Part shown: positions 44,018 through 54,507 of the stretch, piece by piece
How the letters are laid out: every line of letters starts with the position of its first letter
How positions within the stretch are numbered: position 1 is the first letter of the stretch
NCBI RefSeq assembly: GCF_000346755.1
Contig: NZ_ANNV01000150.1
Location: forward strand, 1 to 64,000
Direction: 5' to 3'
Length of the DNA: 64,000 bases
Origin: Pseudomonas sp. CBZ-4
Lineage (GTDB): Bacteria; Pseudomonadota; Gammaproteobacteria; Pseudomonadales; Pseudomonadaceae
The notes under the pieces: generated by a model
Told to the model about the DNA's origin: nothing
The model's database searches: none
What the model saw: the letters and a program-made list of their open reading frames with translations, nothing else
Program-made: the position numbers and the translations under genes

Positions 44018-45526
44018 ATGCGTATCCACGTCAGCTTCATCGACCGCGTCGGCATCACCCAGGAAGTCCTGGCCCTGCTCGGTGGGCGCAATCTCAACCT
44101 GGATGCGGTGGAGATGGTGCCGCCCAACGTCTACATCGACGCGCCGACCCTCAGCGCCGAGGTGCTCGAAGAACTGCGCGACGCCCTCTTCAGCGTGCAC
44201 GGCGTACAGGCCGTCACCGTGGTGGACATCCTCCCCGGCCAGCGCCGCCACCTGCAACTCGACGCCCTGCTGGCCGCCATGACCGACCCGGTGCTGGCCC
44301 TGGACAGCGCGGGCAAGATCCTGCTGGCCAACCCGGCCTTGATCGCGCTGTACGGGCGCGAGCCGGCCGGCGAAAGCATCGGCGAGCTGTTCAACGACCC
44401 GGCGCTGCTGGCGACCTTGCTGGAGCATGGCTTTCGCTTGCCGCTGCGCGAGATCAGCGTCAACGGCCAGACCCTGCTGCTGGACGCCACGCCGATCACC
44501 GACGCCGGCGCCCTGCTGACCCTCTACCAACCCAACCGCATCGGCGAACAACTGTCGGCGCTGCACCACGACCATGCCGAAGGCTTTGATGCGCTGCTTG
44601 GCGAATCGCCGGTGATCCGTACCCTCAAGGCGCGGGCGCAGCGGGTGGCGGCGCTGGATGCACCGCTGTTGATCCAGGGCGAGACCGGCACCGGCAAAGA
44701 GCTGGTGGCGCGGGCCTGTCACGCCAGCAGTGCGCGCCACAGTGCACCGTTCCTGGCATTGAACTGCGCGGCGTTGCCGGAGAACCTCGCCGAGAGCGAG
44801 TTGTTCGGCTACGCGCCGGGCGCGTTTACCGGCGCGCAACGTGGCGGCAAGCCGGGGCTGATGGAACTGGCCAACCAGGGCACGGTGTTTCTCGATGAGA
44901 TCGGCGAGATGTCGCCTTACTTGCAGGCCAAGCTGCTGCGCTTTCTCAATGACGGCAGCTTCCGCCGCGTCGGGGGCGACCGTGAGGTGAAGGTCAACGT
45001 GCGCATCCTCAGCGCCACCCACCGCGACCTGGAAAAGATGGTCAGCGAGGGCACTTTTCGCGAAGACCTGTTCTATCGCCTCAACGTGCTCAACGTCGAA
45101 GTGCCACCGCTGCGCCAACGCGGCCAGGACATCCTGCTGCTGGCGCGCTACTTCATGCAGCAGGCCTGTGCGCAGATCCAGCGCCCGGTCTGCCGTCTCG
45201 CGCCGGGCACCTACCCGGCGCTGCTGGGCAACCGCTGGCCGGGCAACGTGCGCCAGTTGCAGAACGTGATCTTCCGCGCCGCCGCCATCTGCGAAAGCAG
45301 CCTGGTGGACATCGGCGACCTCGACATCGCCGGCACCTCGGTGGCGCGCCAGGGCGACAACGAAGTCGACAGCCTGGAACAGGCCGTGGAAGACTTCGAG
45401 CGCAGCCTGCTGGAGAAGCTCTACACCAGCTATCCCTCGACTCGGCAGCTAGCCAGCCGCTTGCAAACGTCGCATACCGCCATCGCCCATCGCCTGCGCA
45501 AGTACGGCATTCCCAGCAAGCCCTGA
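44018..45526 (+). CDS. gcsR: TyrR-like sigma-54 enhancer-binding regulator GcsR
   Basis: The 502-residue protein has an N-terminal ACT domain (RIHVSFIDRVGITQEVLALL), a PAS-like region (about 80-190), an AAA+ domain with Walker A GETGTGKE near residue 222, and a C-terminal helix-turn-helix of the TyrR type. The loop GAFTGA (near 268) is intact, so unlike E. coli TyrR it should activate sigma-54 polymerase. Directly downstream lie three matching operators, a -24/-12 promoter and gcvH-gcvP-sdaA-gcvT, as for P. aeruginosa GcsR (PA2449), which responds to glycine. Confidence 0.93.
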   Translation: MRIHVSFIDRVGITQEVLALLGGRNLNLDAVEMVPPNVYIDAPTLSAEVLEELRDALFSVHGVQAVTVVDILPGQRRHLQLDALLAAMTDPVLALDSAGKILLANPALIALYGREPAGESIGELFNDPALLATLLEHGFRLPLREISVNGQTLLLDATPITDAGALLTLYQPNRIGEQLSALHHDHAEGFDALLGESPVIRTLKARAQRVAALDAPLLIQGETGTGKELVARACHASSARHSAPFLALNCAALPENLAESELFGYAPGAFTGAQRGGKPGLMELANQGTVFLDEIGEMSPYLQAKLLRFLNDGSFRRVGGDREVKVNVRILSATHRDLEKMVSEGTFREDLFYRLNVLNVEVPPLRQRGQDILLLARYFMQQACAQIQRPVCRLAPGTYPALLGNRWPGNVRQLQNVIFRAAAICESSLVDIGDLDIAGTSVARQGDNEVDSLEQAVEDFERSLLEKLYTSYPSTRQLASRLQTSHTAIAHRLRKYGIPSKP

Positions 45527-45560
45527 CAAAAACACAGCTCAACATGTGGAGCAGGCTTTT

Positions 45561-45645
45561 GTGGGAGCTGACTTGCCTGCGATACCGGCAACTCGGTCTT
45601 TCAGTGATACTGCGGTGATGCTATCGCAGGCAAGCCAGCTCCCAC
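45561..45645. repeat. REPIN after gcsR
   Basis: Inverted arms, the left one preceded by a decayed partial arm (GTGGAGCAGGCTTTT at 45545). It separates gcsR from the gcv operators. Confidence 0.88.
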
Positions 45646-45686
45646 AGTGATCGCATTCCAATTTTGGGTCTGAGAACGACATCCAG

Positions 45687-45704
45687 TGTACCGATAGCGC
45701 TACA
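45687..45704. promoter_or_regulatory. GcsR-type operator 1
   Basis: TGTACC-GATAGC-GCTACA, 6-6-6 form, sharing the GCTACA arm with the two sites that follow. It lies about 200 bp upstream of the expected gcvH transcription start. Confidence 0.7.
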
Positions 45705-45705
45705 G

Positions 45706-45723
45706 CGTAACGATATCGCTACA
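45706..45723. promoter_or_regulatory. GcsR-type operator 2
   Basis: CGTAAC-GATATC-GCTACA, one base beyond operator 1, with centres 19 bp apart (near two helical turns). Confidence 0.7.
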
Positions 45724-45786
45724 ACCCTGTTTTTTGCGTGCCATGCAAGGCTTTGATCCGCATAGGCTTTTTTTCCTGTGCAGAAC

Positions 45787-45804
45787 TGTAGCGAAATCGC
45801 TACA
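45787..45804. promoter_or_regulatory. GcsR-type operator 3
   Basis: TGTAGC-GAAATC-GCTACA, the most symmetrical copy, centred about 100 bp upstream of the predicted start and exactly 100 bp from operator 1. This position suits enhancer binding. Confidence 0.75.
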
Positions 45805-45868
45805 CCCTCAATGCATAAGGCTATAACCAATTTTGCTAACTTGTTGATTTATAACAATTTAACAACCT

Positions 45869-45884
45869 TGGCCGCGATCTTGCT
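45869..45884 (+). promoter_or_regulatory. Sigma-54 promoter of the gcv operon
   Basis: TGGCCGCGATCTTGCT has GG and GC elements with 10 bases between them, matching the -24/-12 consensus. The predicted transcript starts near 45895, about 44 nt before the gcvH ATG. Confidence 0.85.
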
Positions 45885-45938
45885 AAGCAACTCCCCATTA
45901 TTCCGTCCACCAGACGAATCTGGCCCTGAGGAGTTTCC

Positions 45939-46322
45939 ATGAGCGAGTTGCGTTTCACTGAAGATCACGAATGGCTGCGCGCCGAAGCTGACGGCAGCGT
46001 CACCGTGGGTATCACCGCTTTCGCACAGAACGCGCTGGGTGATGTGGTTTTCGTGCAACTGCCGGAGTTGCAGGCCTACGACAAGGGCGACGAAGCGTCC
46101 ACCGTGGAGTCGGTCAAGGCCGCCAGCGGCGTGTACATGCCGCTTGAGGGCGAAGTACTGGAAGTGAACGACAAGTTGAGCGACAGCCCGGAACTGGTCA
46201 ACGAAGACCCGATGGGCGAAGGCTGGTTCTTCCGCTTTAAACCGGCCGATGCCGGCGCGGTAGCTAAACTGTTGGATCAGGACGCGTACGACCGCCTGAT
46301 CAAAGCCAACGCCGAAGCTTGA
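45939..46322 (+). CDS. gcvH: Glycine cleavage system H protein
   Basis: The 127-residue lipoyl carrier has its lipoylated Lys60 in STVESVKAASGVYMP. It shuttles the aminomethyl group between the P, T and L proteins. It is the first gene of the sigma-54-dependent operon (gcvH2 of P. aeruginosa), with GAGGAG upstream. Confidence 0.96.
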   Translation: MSELRFTEDHEWLRAEADGSVTVGITAFAQNALGDVVFVQLPELQAYDKGDEASTVESVKAASGVYMPLEGEVLEVNDKLSDSPELVNEDPMGEGWFFRFKPADAGAVAKLLDQDAYDRLIKANAEA

Positions 46323-46332
46323 GGAGCGCGCA

Positions 46333-49170
46333 ATGACCGTTCAACTGACCACCGCCAACGAATTCATCGCCCGCCACATCGGCCCGCGTGCGGAAGACGA
46401 GCAGCAGATGCTCGCCAGCCTGGGTTTTGACTCCCTCGAAGCCCTGAGCGCCAGCGTGATCCCGGAAAGCATCAAGGGCACCAGCGTGCTCGGCCTGGAA
46501 GACGGCCTGAGCGAAGCCGAAGCCCTGGCCAAGATCAAGGCCATCGCCGGCAAGAACCAGCTGTTCAAGACCTACATCGGCCAGGGCTACTACAACTGCC
46601 ATACGCCGTCGCCGATCCTGCGCAACCTCCTGGAAAACCCGGCCTGGTACACCGCCTACACGCCGTATCAACCCGAAATTTCCCAGGGCCGCCTGGAAGC
46701 GCTGCTGAACTTCCAGACCCTGATCAGCGACCTCACCGGCCTGCCGATCGCCAACGCCTCCCTGCTGGACGAAGCCACCGCCGCCGCCGAAGCCATGACC
46801 TTCTGCAAGCGCCTGAGCAAGAACAAGGGCAGCAACGCCTTCTTCGCCTCGATCCACAGCCACCCGCAAACCCTCGACGTGCTGCGCACTCGTGCCGAGC
46901 CACTGGGCATTGAAGTAGTCGTAGGCGATGAGCGCGAATTGACCGACGTCAGCCCGTTCTTCGGCGCCCTGCTGCAATACCCGGCAAGCAACGGTGACGT
47001 GTTCGACTACCGCGCACTGACCGAGCGCTTCCACGCCGCCAACGCCCTGGTGGCCGTGGCCGCCGACCTGCTGGCCCTGACCCTGCTCGCTCCGCCGGGT
47101 GAGTTCGGCGCCGACGTGGCCATCGGCAGCGCGCAACGCTTCGGCGTGCCGCTGGGCTTTGGTGGCCCGCACGCGGCGTACTTCTCCACCAAGGATGCGT
47201 TCAAGCGCGACATGCCGGGCCGCCTGGTCGGTGTATCCGTCGACCGTTTCGGCAAGCCGGCCCTGCGCCTGGCCATGCAGACCCGCGAGCAACATATCCG
47301 CCGCGAGAAAGCCACGTCGAACATCTGCACCGCCCAGGTGCTGCTGGCCAACATCGCCAGCATGTACGCCGTGTACCACGGCCCCAAAGGCCTGACCCAG
47401 ATCGCCCAGCGCGTGCACCAGCTGACCGCGATCCTGGCCAAGGGCCTGACCGCCCTGGGCTTGAAGGTCGAGCAGGAAAACTTCTTCGACACCCTCACCC
47501 TCAACACCGGCGCCAACACCGCCGCGCTGCACGACAAGGCCCGCGCCCAGCGCATCAACCTGCGTGTGGTGGACGGTGAGCGTCTTGGCGTTTCCGTGGA
47601 TGAAACCACCAACCAGGCTGATATCGAAACGCTGTGGTCGATCTTCGCCGACGGCAAGGCACTGCCCGCCTTCACCGAGACTGAAAGCACCCTGCCCGCT
47701 GCCCTGCTGCGCCAGTCGCCCGTGCTCAGCCACCCGGTGTTCAACCGTTATCACTCGGAAACCGAGCTGATGCGCTACCTGCGCAAGCTGGCCGACAAGG
47801 ACCTGGCGCTGGACCGCACCATGATCCCGCTGGGCTCCTGCACCATGAAGCTCAACGCCGCCAGCGAAATGATCCCGGTGACCTGGGCCGAGTTCGGCGC
47901 CCTGCACCCGTTCGCCCCGGCCGAGCAAAGCGCCGGCTACCTGGAGCTGACCAGCGACCTGGAAGCCATGCTCTGCGCCGCCACCGGCTACGACGCGATC
48001 TCGCTGCAACCGAACGCCGGTTCCCAGGGTGAGTACGCCGGCTTGCTGGCGATCCGTGCCTATCACCAGAGCCGTGGCGATGAACGTCGCGACATCTGCC
48101 TGATCCCGTCGTCGGCCCACGGCACCAACCCGGCGACCGCCAACATGGCCGGTATGCGCGTGGTCGTCACCGCCTGCGATGCACGCGGCAACGTCGACAT
48201 CGAAGACCTGCGCGCCAAGGCCATCGAGCACCGCGAGCACCTCGCTGCGCTGATGATCACCTACCCGTCCACCCACGGCGTGTTCGAAGAAGGTATCCGC
48301 GAAATCTGCGGGATCATTCACGACAACGGCGGCCAGGTGTACATCGACGGCGCCAACATGAACGCCATGGTCGGCCTGTGCGCACCGGGCAAGTTCGGCG
48401 GCGACGTGTCCCACCTGAACCTGCACAAGACCTTCTGCATTCCCCACGGCGGTGGCGGCCCGGGCGTTGGCCCGATTGGCGTGAAGTCGCACCTCACGCC
48501 GTTCCTGCCAGGCCACGCGGCCATGGAACGCAAGGAAGGCGCGGTGTGCGCGGCGCCGTTCGGCAGCGCGAGCATTTTGCCGATCACCTGGATGTACATC
48601 AGCATGATGGGCGGCGCAGGCCTCAAGCGCGCTTCGCAACTGGCGATCCTGAACGCCAACTACATCTCCCGTCGCCTCGAAGAGCACTACCCCGTGCTCT
48701 ACACCGGCAGCAACGGCCTGGTGGCACATGAATGCATCCTCGACCTGCGCCCACTGAAAGACAGCAGCAGCATCAGCGTGGATGACGTGGCCAAGCGTTT
48801 GATCGACTTCGGTTTCCACGCACCGACCATGTCGTTCCCGGTGGCCGGCACCTTGATGATCGAGCCGACCGAAAGCGAATCCAAGGAAGAACTGGACCGC
48901 TTCTGCAACGCCATGATCGCCATCCGCGAAGAAATCCGCGCGGTGGAAAACGGCACCCTGGACAAGGACGACAACCCGCTGAAAAACGCGCCACACACCG
49001 CCGCTGAATTGGTGAGCGAGTGGACGCACCCCTACACCCGCGAGCAGGCGGTGTACCCGGTGCCGTCGTTGATCGAAGGCAAGTACTGGCCGCCGGTTGG
49101 GCGGGTGGACAACGTGTTTGGTGATCGCAACCTGGTGTGCGCCTGCCCGTCGATCGAGAGCTACGCGTAA
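46333..49170 (+). CDS. gcvP: Glycine dehydrogenase (decarboxylating), P protein
   Basis: The 945-residue enzyme decarboxylates glycine and passes the aminomethyl group to GcvH. The pyridoxal-phosphate Lys is near residue 699 in LNLHKTFCIPHGGGGPG. The full-length single-chain form is standard for gammaproteobacteria. It begins 10 bp after gcvH. Confidence 0.97.
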   Translation: MTVQLTTANEFIARHIGPRAEDEQQMLASLGFDSLEALSASVIPESIKGTSVLGLEDGLSEAEALAKIKAIAGKNQLFKTYIGQGYYNCHTPSPILRNLLENPAWYTAYTPYQPEISQGRLEALLNFQTLISDLTGLPIANASLLDEATAAAEAMTFCKRLSKNKGSNAFFASIHSHPQTLDVLRTRAEPLGIEVVVGDERELTDVSPFFGALLQYPASNGDVFDYRALTERFHAANALVAVAADLLALTLLAPPGEFGADVAIGSAQRFGVPLGFGGPHAAYFSTKDAFKRDMPGRLVGVSVDRFGKPALRLAMQTREQHIRREKATSNICTAQVLLANIASMYAVYHGPKGLTQIAQRVHQLTAILAKGLTALGLKVEQENFFDTLTLNTGANTAALHDKARAQRINLRVVDGERLGVSVDETTNQADIETLWSIFADGKALPAFTETESTLPAALLRQSPVLSHPVFNRYHSETELMRYLRKLADKDLALDRTMIPLGSCTMKLNAASEMIPVTWAEFGALHPFAPAEQSAGYLELTSDLEAMLCAATGYDAISLQPNAGSQGEYAGLLAIRAYHQSRGDERRDICLIPSSAHGTNPATANMAGMRVVVTACDARGNVDIEDLRAKAIEHREHLAALMITYPSTHGVFEEGIREICGIIHDNGGQVYIDGANMNAMVGLCAPGKFGGDVSHLNLHKTFCIPHGGGGPGVGPIGVKSHLTPFLPGHAAMERKEGAVCAAPFGSASILPITWMYISMMGGAGLKRASQLAILNANYISRRLEEHYPVLYTGSNGLVAHECILDLRPLKDSSSISVDDVAKRLIDFGFHAPTMSFPVAGTLMIEPTESESKEELDRFCNAMIAIREEIRAVENGTLDKDDNPLKNAPHTAAELVSEWTHPYTREQAVYPVPSLIEGKYWPPVGRVDNVFGDRNLVCACPSIESYA

Positions 49171-49196
49171 ACCTGACTGACGGAACACGATTCAAT

Positions 49197-49283
49197 GTGG
49201 GAGCTGGCTTGCCTGCGATAGCGGTGTATCAGTGACAGAGATGTTGCCTGACCCACTGCTATCGCAGGCAAGCCAGCTCCCAC
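49197..49283. repeat. REPIN between gcvP and sdaA
   Basis: Inverted REP arms in the 177-bp gap where P. aeruginosa carries glyA2. No remnant of glyA is visible. Confidence 0.9.
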
Positions 49284-49347
49284 ATGGACCTCCTCCACAG
49301 TTAGACCGAGTCCATCCAGAAAATAATAAGAAACCGGAGAACAACTC

Positions 49348-50724
<1,377 letters not shown>

Positions 50725-50763
50725 CGCCTCAAGGCGCGCCAGCACGTTTTTCAGGAGCTGAAC

Positions 50764-51888
50764 ATGTCCACCGAAACCCTGTTGAAAACCCCATTGCACG
50801 CCCTGCACCTCGAACTCGGCGCGCGCATGGTGCCCTTCGCCGGCTACGACATGCCGGTGCAATACCCGTTGGGCGTGATGAAGGAACACCTGCACACCCG
50901 TGATCAGGCCGGGCTGTTCGACGTGTCCCACATGGGCCAGATCCGCCTCACTGGCGCGAATGCCGCCAAGGCCCTGGAAACCCTGGTACCGGTCGACATC
51001 ATCGACCTGCCGGTGGGCATGCAGCGTTATGCGATGTTCACCAATGACCAAGGCGGCATCCTCGACGACCTGATGGTGGCCAACCTGGGTAACGACGAGC
51101 TGTTCCTGGTGGTCAATGCCGCGTGCAAGGACCAGGACCTGGCGCACCTGCGCACACACATTGGCGAACAGTGCAGCATCGAGCCGCTGTTCGAAGAACG
51201 CGCCCTGCTCGCCCTGCAAGGCCCGGCGGCGGTGAAGGTGCTGGCGCGCCTCGCACCGGAAGTGACCAAGATGACCTTCATGCAGTTCGCCACCCTGCGC
51301 CTGCTGGGTGTGGAGTGCTACGTCAGCCGTTCGGGCTACACGGGTGAAGACGGCTTTGAAATCTCCGTGCCCGCCGCCAACGCCGAAAGCCTGGCCCGCA
51401 GCCTGCTGGCCGAGACCGAAGTACAGGCCATCGGCCTGGGCGCCCGCGATTCCCTGCGCCTGGAAGCCGGCCTGTGCCTGTACGGCCACGACATGAACGC
51501 CGAGACCACCCCCATCGAAGCCAGCCTGTTGTGGGCGATCTCCAAGGCCCGTCGCGCCGATGGCCCGCGTGCCGGTGGTTTCCCGGGCGCCGATCGCATC
51601 TTTACCCAGCAGCAAACCGGTGTGAGCGGCAAGCGTGTGGGCCTGCTGCCCCAAGAGCGTACGCCGGTGCGTGAAGGCGCAGAGATCGTCGACGAACACG
51701 GCACCGTGATCGGCAACGTGTGCAGCGGCGGTTTTGGCCCGACCCTCGGCGGCCCGCTGGCCATGGGGTACCTGGACAGCGCATTCACGGCACTGGATAC
51801 GGAAGTGTCTGCGTTGGTACGTGGGAAAAAGGTGCCACTTCGTGTAAGTAAAATGCCATTTGTGCCGCAACGTTACTATCGCGGCTGA
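50764..51888 (+). CDS. gcvT: Glycine cleavage system T protein (aminomethyltransferase)
   Basis: The 374-residue folate-dependent enzyme releases ammonia and transfers the methylene unit to tetrahydrofolate. Family motifs include GARMVPFAGYDMPVQYP, LFDVSHMGQIRLTG and the C-terminal GFGPTLGGPLAMGYL. It ends the operon, 39 bp after sdaA with CAGGAG. Confidence 0.96.
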   Translation: MSTETLLKTPLHALHLELGARMVPFAGYDMPVQYPLGVMKEHLHTRDQAGLFDVSHMGQIRLTGANAAKALETLVPVDIIDLPVGMQRYAMFTNDQGGILDDLMVANLGNDELFLVVNAACKDQDLAHLRTHIGEQCSIEPLFEERALLALQGPAAVKVLARLAPEVTKMTFMQFATLRLLGVECYVSRSGYTGEDGFEISVPAANAESLARSLLAETEVQAIGLGARDSLRLEAGLCLYGHDMNAETTPIEASLLWAISKARRADGPRAGGFPGADRIFTQQQTGVSGKRVGLLPQERTPVREGAEIVDEHGTVIGNVCSGGFGPTLGGPLAMGYLDSAFTALDTEVSALVRGKKVPLRVSKMPFVPQRYYRG

Positions 51889-51909
51889 TTGACTGTTTCT
51901 ATAAGTAAC

Positions 51910-51948
51910 GCGGCTGCGTTAACGCGCACTAATTTGTAACGCAGCCGC
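51910..51948. terminator. Inverted repeat after gcvT
   Basis: GCGGCTGCGTTA and its exact complement TAACGCAGCCGC flank a 15-base loop, 22 bp past the gcvT stop. An A-rich stretch, not a T-run, follows on the plus strand, so it may be a weak terminator. The remaining 51949-52279 is AT-rich and probably holds the cold-shock promoter and a long leader; no gene is seen. Confidence 0.5.
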
Positions 51949-52279
51949 CATAAAACAGTGCATTGACGATAGTCAATTTAATAGGGGATAACCTATAACA
52001 AGTGATCAACTCTATCGAATAAGCCGAATCCACCGCGGTGACAAAAGTGTCATAAAGCCGAGCAAACGCTGGGGTTTTGGCAGGGCTTGTATTTTCTCTA
52101 TTAGTTGGCGTAGAGTTTGCCCACTGTGTTTGCATGGGTCGCTTTGAACCTGGACCTGGGCAGTAGCTGAAGTAGTTGCGCTACAACCCGTTCGACGTCT
52201 TACTTTCCTGCAATCCAGCCCAGTACTCTTTCATGCGAAAGAGGCTGTCATTAATTTTTAGCGTCAAGGAAATAAGAAA

Positions 52280-52498
52280 ATGTCGGATAGCAAACGTCAG
52301 AGCGGCACCGTCAAGTGGTTTAACGACGAGAAAGGGTTTGGTTTTATCACTCCAGAAAGCGGCCCGGATCTGTTCGTGCATTTCCGCGCTATTCAAGGCA
52401 ACGGCTTCAAGAGCCTGAAAGAAGGCCAGAAAGTGACCTTCGTCTCGGTCCAGGGCCAAAAAGGCCTGCAAGCAGACGAAGTACAAGCAGAAGGCTGA
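52280..52498 (+). CDS. CspA-family cold-shock protein
   Basis: The 72-residue OB-fold protein carries RNP1 KGFGFI and RNP2 LFVHF, which bind single-stranded RNA. AAGGAAATAAG precedes the ATG. The long AT-rich upstream region is typical of cold-shock mRNAs with structured leaders. Which Pseudomonas paralogue it is (cspA, capB or another) cannot be fixed here. Confidence 0.95.
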   Translation: MSDSKRQSGTVKWFNDEKGFGFITPESGPDLFVHFRAIQGNGFKSLKEGQKVTFVSVQGQKGLQADEVQAEG

Positions 52499-52511
52499 TC
52501 CTTCCTGCGAC

Positions 52512-52545
52512 AAAAAGCCCCTGATATGACATCAGGGGCTTTTTT
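52512..52545 (+). terminator. Rho-independent terminator of the cold-shock gene
   Basis: AAAAAGCCCCTGAT-ATGAC-ATCAGGGGCTTTTTT, 13 bp after the stop codon. Confidence 0.95.
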
Positions 52546-52591
52546 ATGGGCGTTATTCCGTACTATGGGTTTTTTCTCCAGAGAGCCTGCC

Positions 52592-53080
52592 ATGTCCAAA
52601 TCCCTGCTGAGCCCCCAGGGCGAATTTCCCGCCGTTGGCCTGGGCCGTCGTCTGGCAGCGATGTTCTATGACTTCTTGCTGTGCACCGCGCTGCTGATCG
52701 TCACCGCGTTTATCTACAAGCTGGTGTGGATGGCGTTTATCGGCGAAGCCAGGATGCGCACCCTCACCGAATCCGGCGCGCTGGACGGCGACCCGCTGCT
52801 GTCAACGATTCTGCTGTTTGTGGTGTTTGGTTTCTTCGCCAAGTTCTGGACCCATTCCGGGCAGACCCTGGGCATGCAGGTGTGGGGCGTGCGCGTGCAG
52901 AACGCGGATGGCTCGCGCATCAGCCTGTGGCAGGCGCTGCTGCGGTTTGTGGTGTCGATTGCATCGTGGTTGTGCGTGGGGCTGGGGTTTGTCTGGTCGC
53001 TGTTTGATAAGCAAAAGCGCAGCTGGCATGACATCTATTCGGATACGCAGTTGGTGCGGATCCCGAAGCAAAAAAAGTAA
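52592..53080 (+). CDS. RDD-family membrane protein
   Basis: The 162-residue protein begins MSKSLLSPQGEFPAVGLGRRLAAMFYDFLL, has three hydrophobic segments, and carries the family Arg and Asp residues in GRRLAAMFYDFLL. The function of RDD proteins is mostly unknown; some are cation/proton antiporters. I preferred the ATG at 52592 to one 66 bp earlier, which would overlap the cold-shock terminator. Confidence 0.88.
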   Translation: MSKSLLSPQGEFPAVGLGRRLAAMFYDFLLCTALLIVTAFIYKLVWMAFIGEARMRTLTESGALDGDPLLSTILLFVVFGFFAKFWTHSGQTLGMQVWGVRVQNADGSRISLWQALLRFVVSIASWLCVGLGFVWSLFDKQKRSWHDIYSDTQLVRIPKQKK

Positions 53081-53102
53081 GTTGGAGCGACACAAAACAA
53101 CT

Positions 53103-53189
53103 GTGGGAGCTGGCTTGCCTGCGATAGCGGTCTATCAGTCAATAGTGCATCGACTGGACTGACGCTATCGCAGGCAAGCCAGCTCCCAC
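53103..53189. repeat. REPIN between RDD gene and nadA
   Basis: Inverted arms in the gap between two convergent genes. Confidence 0.9.
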
Positions 53190-53214
53190 AGTTTTAACCG
53201 TGTTCACAACAAGG

Positions 53215-54273
53215 TCAGGCGTTGCCCACCAACTTCAACCGCGCCGCCTGGGTGAAATCCAGCATGCGCTTGAGCGGCCGCACCGCCTGCGGAATCACCG
53301 ACGGTTCGACAAAGATCTCGTTACTGCCCTCACGCAGGCACTGCAACGTCCGCTCCAGCGTATTCATCGCCATCCACGGGCAGTGCGCGCAACTGCGGCA
53401 TGCCGCGCCGTTGCCGGCGGTGGGCGCTTCGACAAACACCTTGTCCGGGCACAACTGCTGCATCTTGTAGAAGATGCCGCGGTCGGTGGCCACGATAAAC
53501 GTCTTGTTCGGCAAACGCTGGGCAGCCGCGATCAATTGGCTGGTGGAACCCACGGCGTCCGCCAGTTCGATCACGGCGGTCGGCGATTCCGGGTGCACCA
53601 GGATCGCGGCGTCCGGGTACAGCGCCTTCATGTCTTCCAACTGCTTGGACTTGAACTCTTCGTGGACGATGCACGCACCGTCCCACAGCAGCATGTCGGC
53701 ACCGGTCTGGCGCTGGATGTAGGTGCCCAGGTGCTTGTCCGGGCCCCAGATAATGGTCTCGCCGTTGTCCATCAGGCTCTCGACGATTTCCAGCGCGCAG
53801 CTGGACGTCACCACCCAATCCGCGCGGGCTTTGACCGCCGCCGAGGTGTTGGCGTAGACCACCACGGTGCGCTCGGGATGCTGGTCGCAAAACGCCGAAA
53901 ATTCGTCCACCGGGCAACCCAGGTCGAGGGAGCACGTGGCTTCCAGGGTCGGCATGAGGATGCGTTTTTCCGGGGTGAGGATCTTGGCCGTCTCGCCCAT
54001 GAACCGCACGCCGGCGACCAGTACGGTCTTGGCCGGGTGGGCGGCGCCGAAGCGGGCCATTTCCAGGGAGTCGGAAACACAGCCACCGGTTTCTTCGGCC
54101 AGGGCCTGGATCACCGGGTCGCAGTAGAAGTGGGCCACCAGCACCGCGTCCTGGGCTTTAAGCTCGGCGGCGATGGCGGCGCGCAGGCTCGCCTCTTCGT
54201 CGGCGCTGAGGGCCTTGGGCTGCTTGGCGTCGAGGTGGGCTTGAACCAGAAGGCGTTCGGAAATGTGCGTCAT
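53215..54273 (-). CDS. nadA: Quinolinate synthase NadA
   Basis: The 352-residue iron-sulfur enzyme condenses iminoaspartate with dihydroxyacetone phosphate in NAD synthesis. Family features are AHFYCDPVIQALAEETGG, FMGETAKILTPEKRILMP and the C-terminal CRSCAHCPWMAMNTL, which supplies cluster ligands. The ATG at 54273 gives the normal length; the frame upstream is not coding. Confidence 0.96.
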   Translation of the reverse strand: MTHISERLLVQAHLDAKQPKALSADEEASLRAAIAAELKAQDAVLVAHFYCDPVIQALAEETGGCVSDSLEMARFGAAHPAKTVLVAGVRFMGETAKILTPEKRILMPTLEATCSLDLGCPVDEFSAFCDQHPERTVVVYANTSAAVKARADWVVTSSCALEIVESLMDNGETIIWGPDKHLGTYIQRQTGADMLLWDGACIVHEEFKSKQLEDMKALYPDAAILVHPESPTAVIELADAVGSTSQLIAAAQRLPNKTFIVATDRGIFYKMQQLCPDKVFVEAPTAGNGAACRSCAHCPWMAMNTLERTLQCLREGSNEIFVEPSVIPQAVRPLKRMLDFTQAARLKLVGNA

Positions 54274-54454
54274 GTTCGCAAGACCTGCAGGCGCAGTAGC
54301 GCGAAAGTCGAGTGTACCACCGGCTCTGGAGCCTTTCGGGCGCCGCCGGACGAAGTGTTTTTGTTCATCAAGCACGGGTGAAGCTGCGCAAGGCTACAGA
54401 ATATCCAATCGTTTCAAAAGCCAAATCTGGCATCCAGTGGCACGCCTGTCGGGC

Positions 54455-54493
54455 AAAAAAAACGGCAAGGTCCAGTGATGGGCCTTGCCGTTT
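54455..54493 (-). terminator. Rho-independent terminator of the fadL-like gene
   Basis: On the minus strand, AAACGGCAAGG-CC...-CCTTGCCGTTT ends in eight T residues, 15 bp after the stop. Confidence 0.93.
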
Positions 54494-54507
54494 CATGTTT
54501 GCACAGG

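Noticed and set aside
46300..49188. A 962-codon open frame opposite gcvP
   Set aside because: Its length follows from the codon bias of gcvP; it starts past the gene end and shows no recognisable domain.
51949..52279. Small RNA or extra gene upstream of the cold-shock gene
   Set aside because: The region is AT-rich with short repeats, but no convincing frame or terminator separates it from the cold-shock leader.
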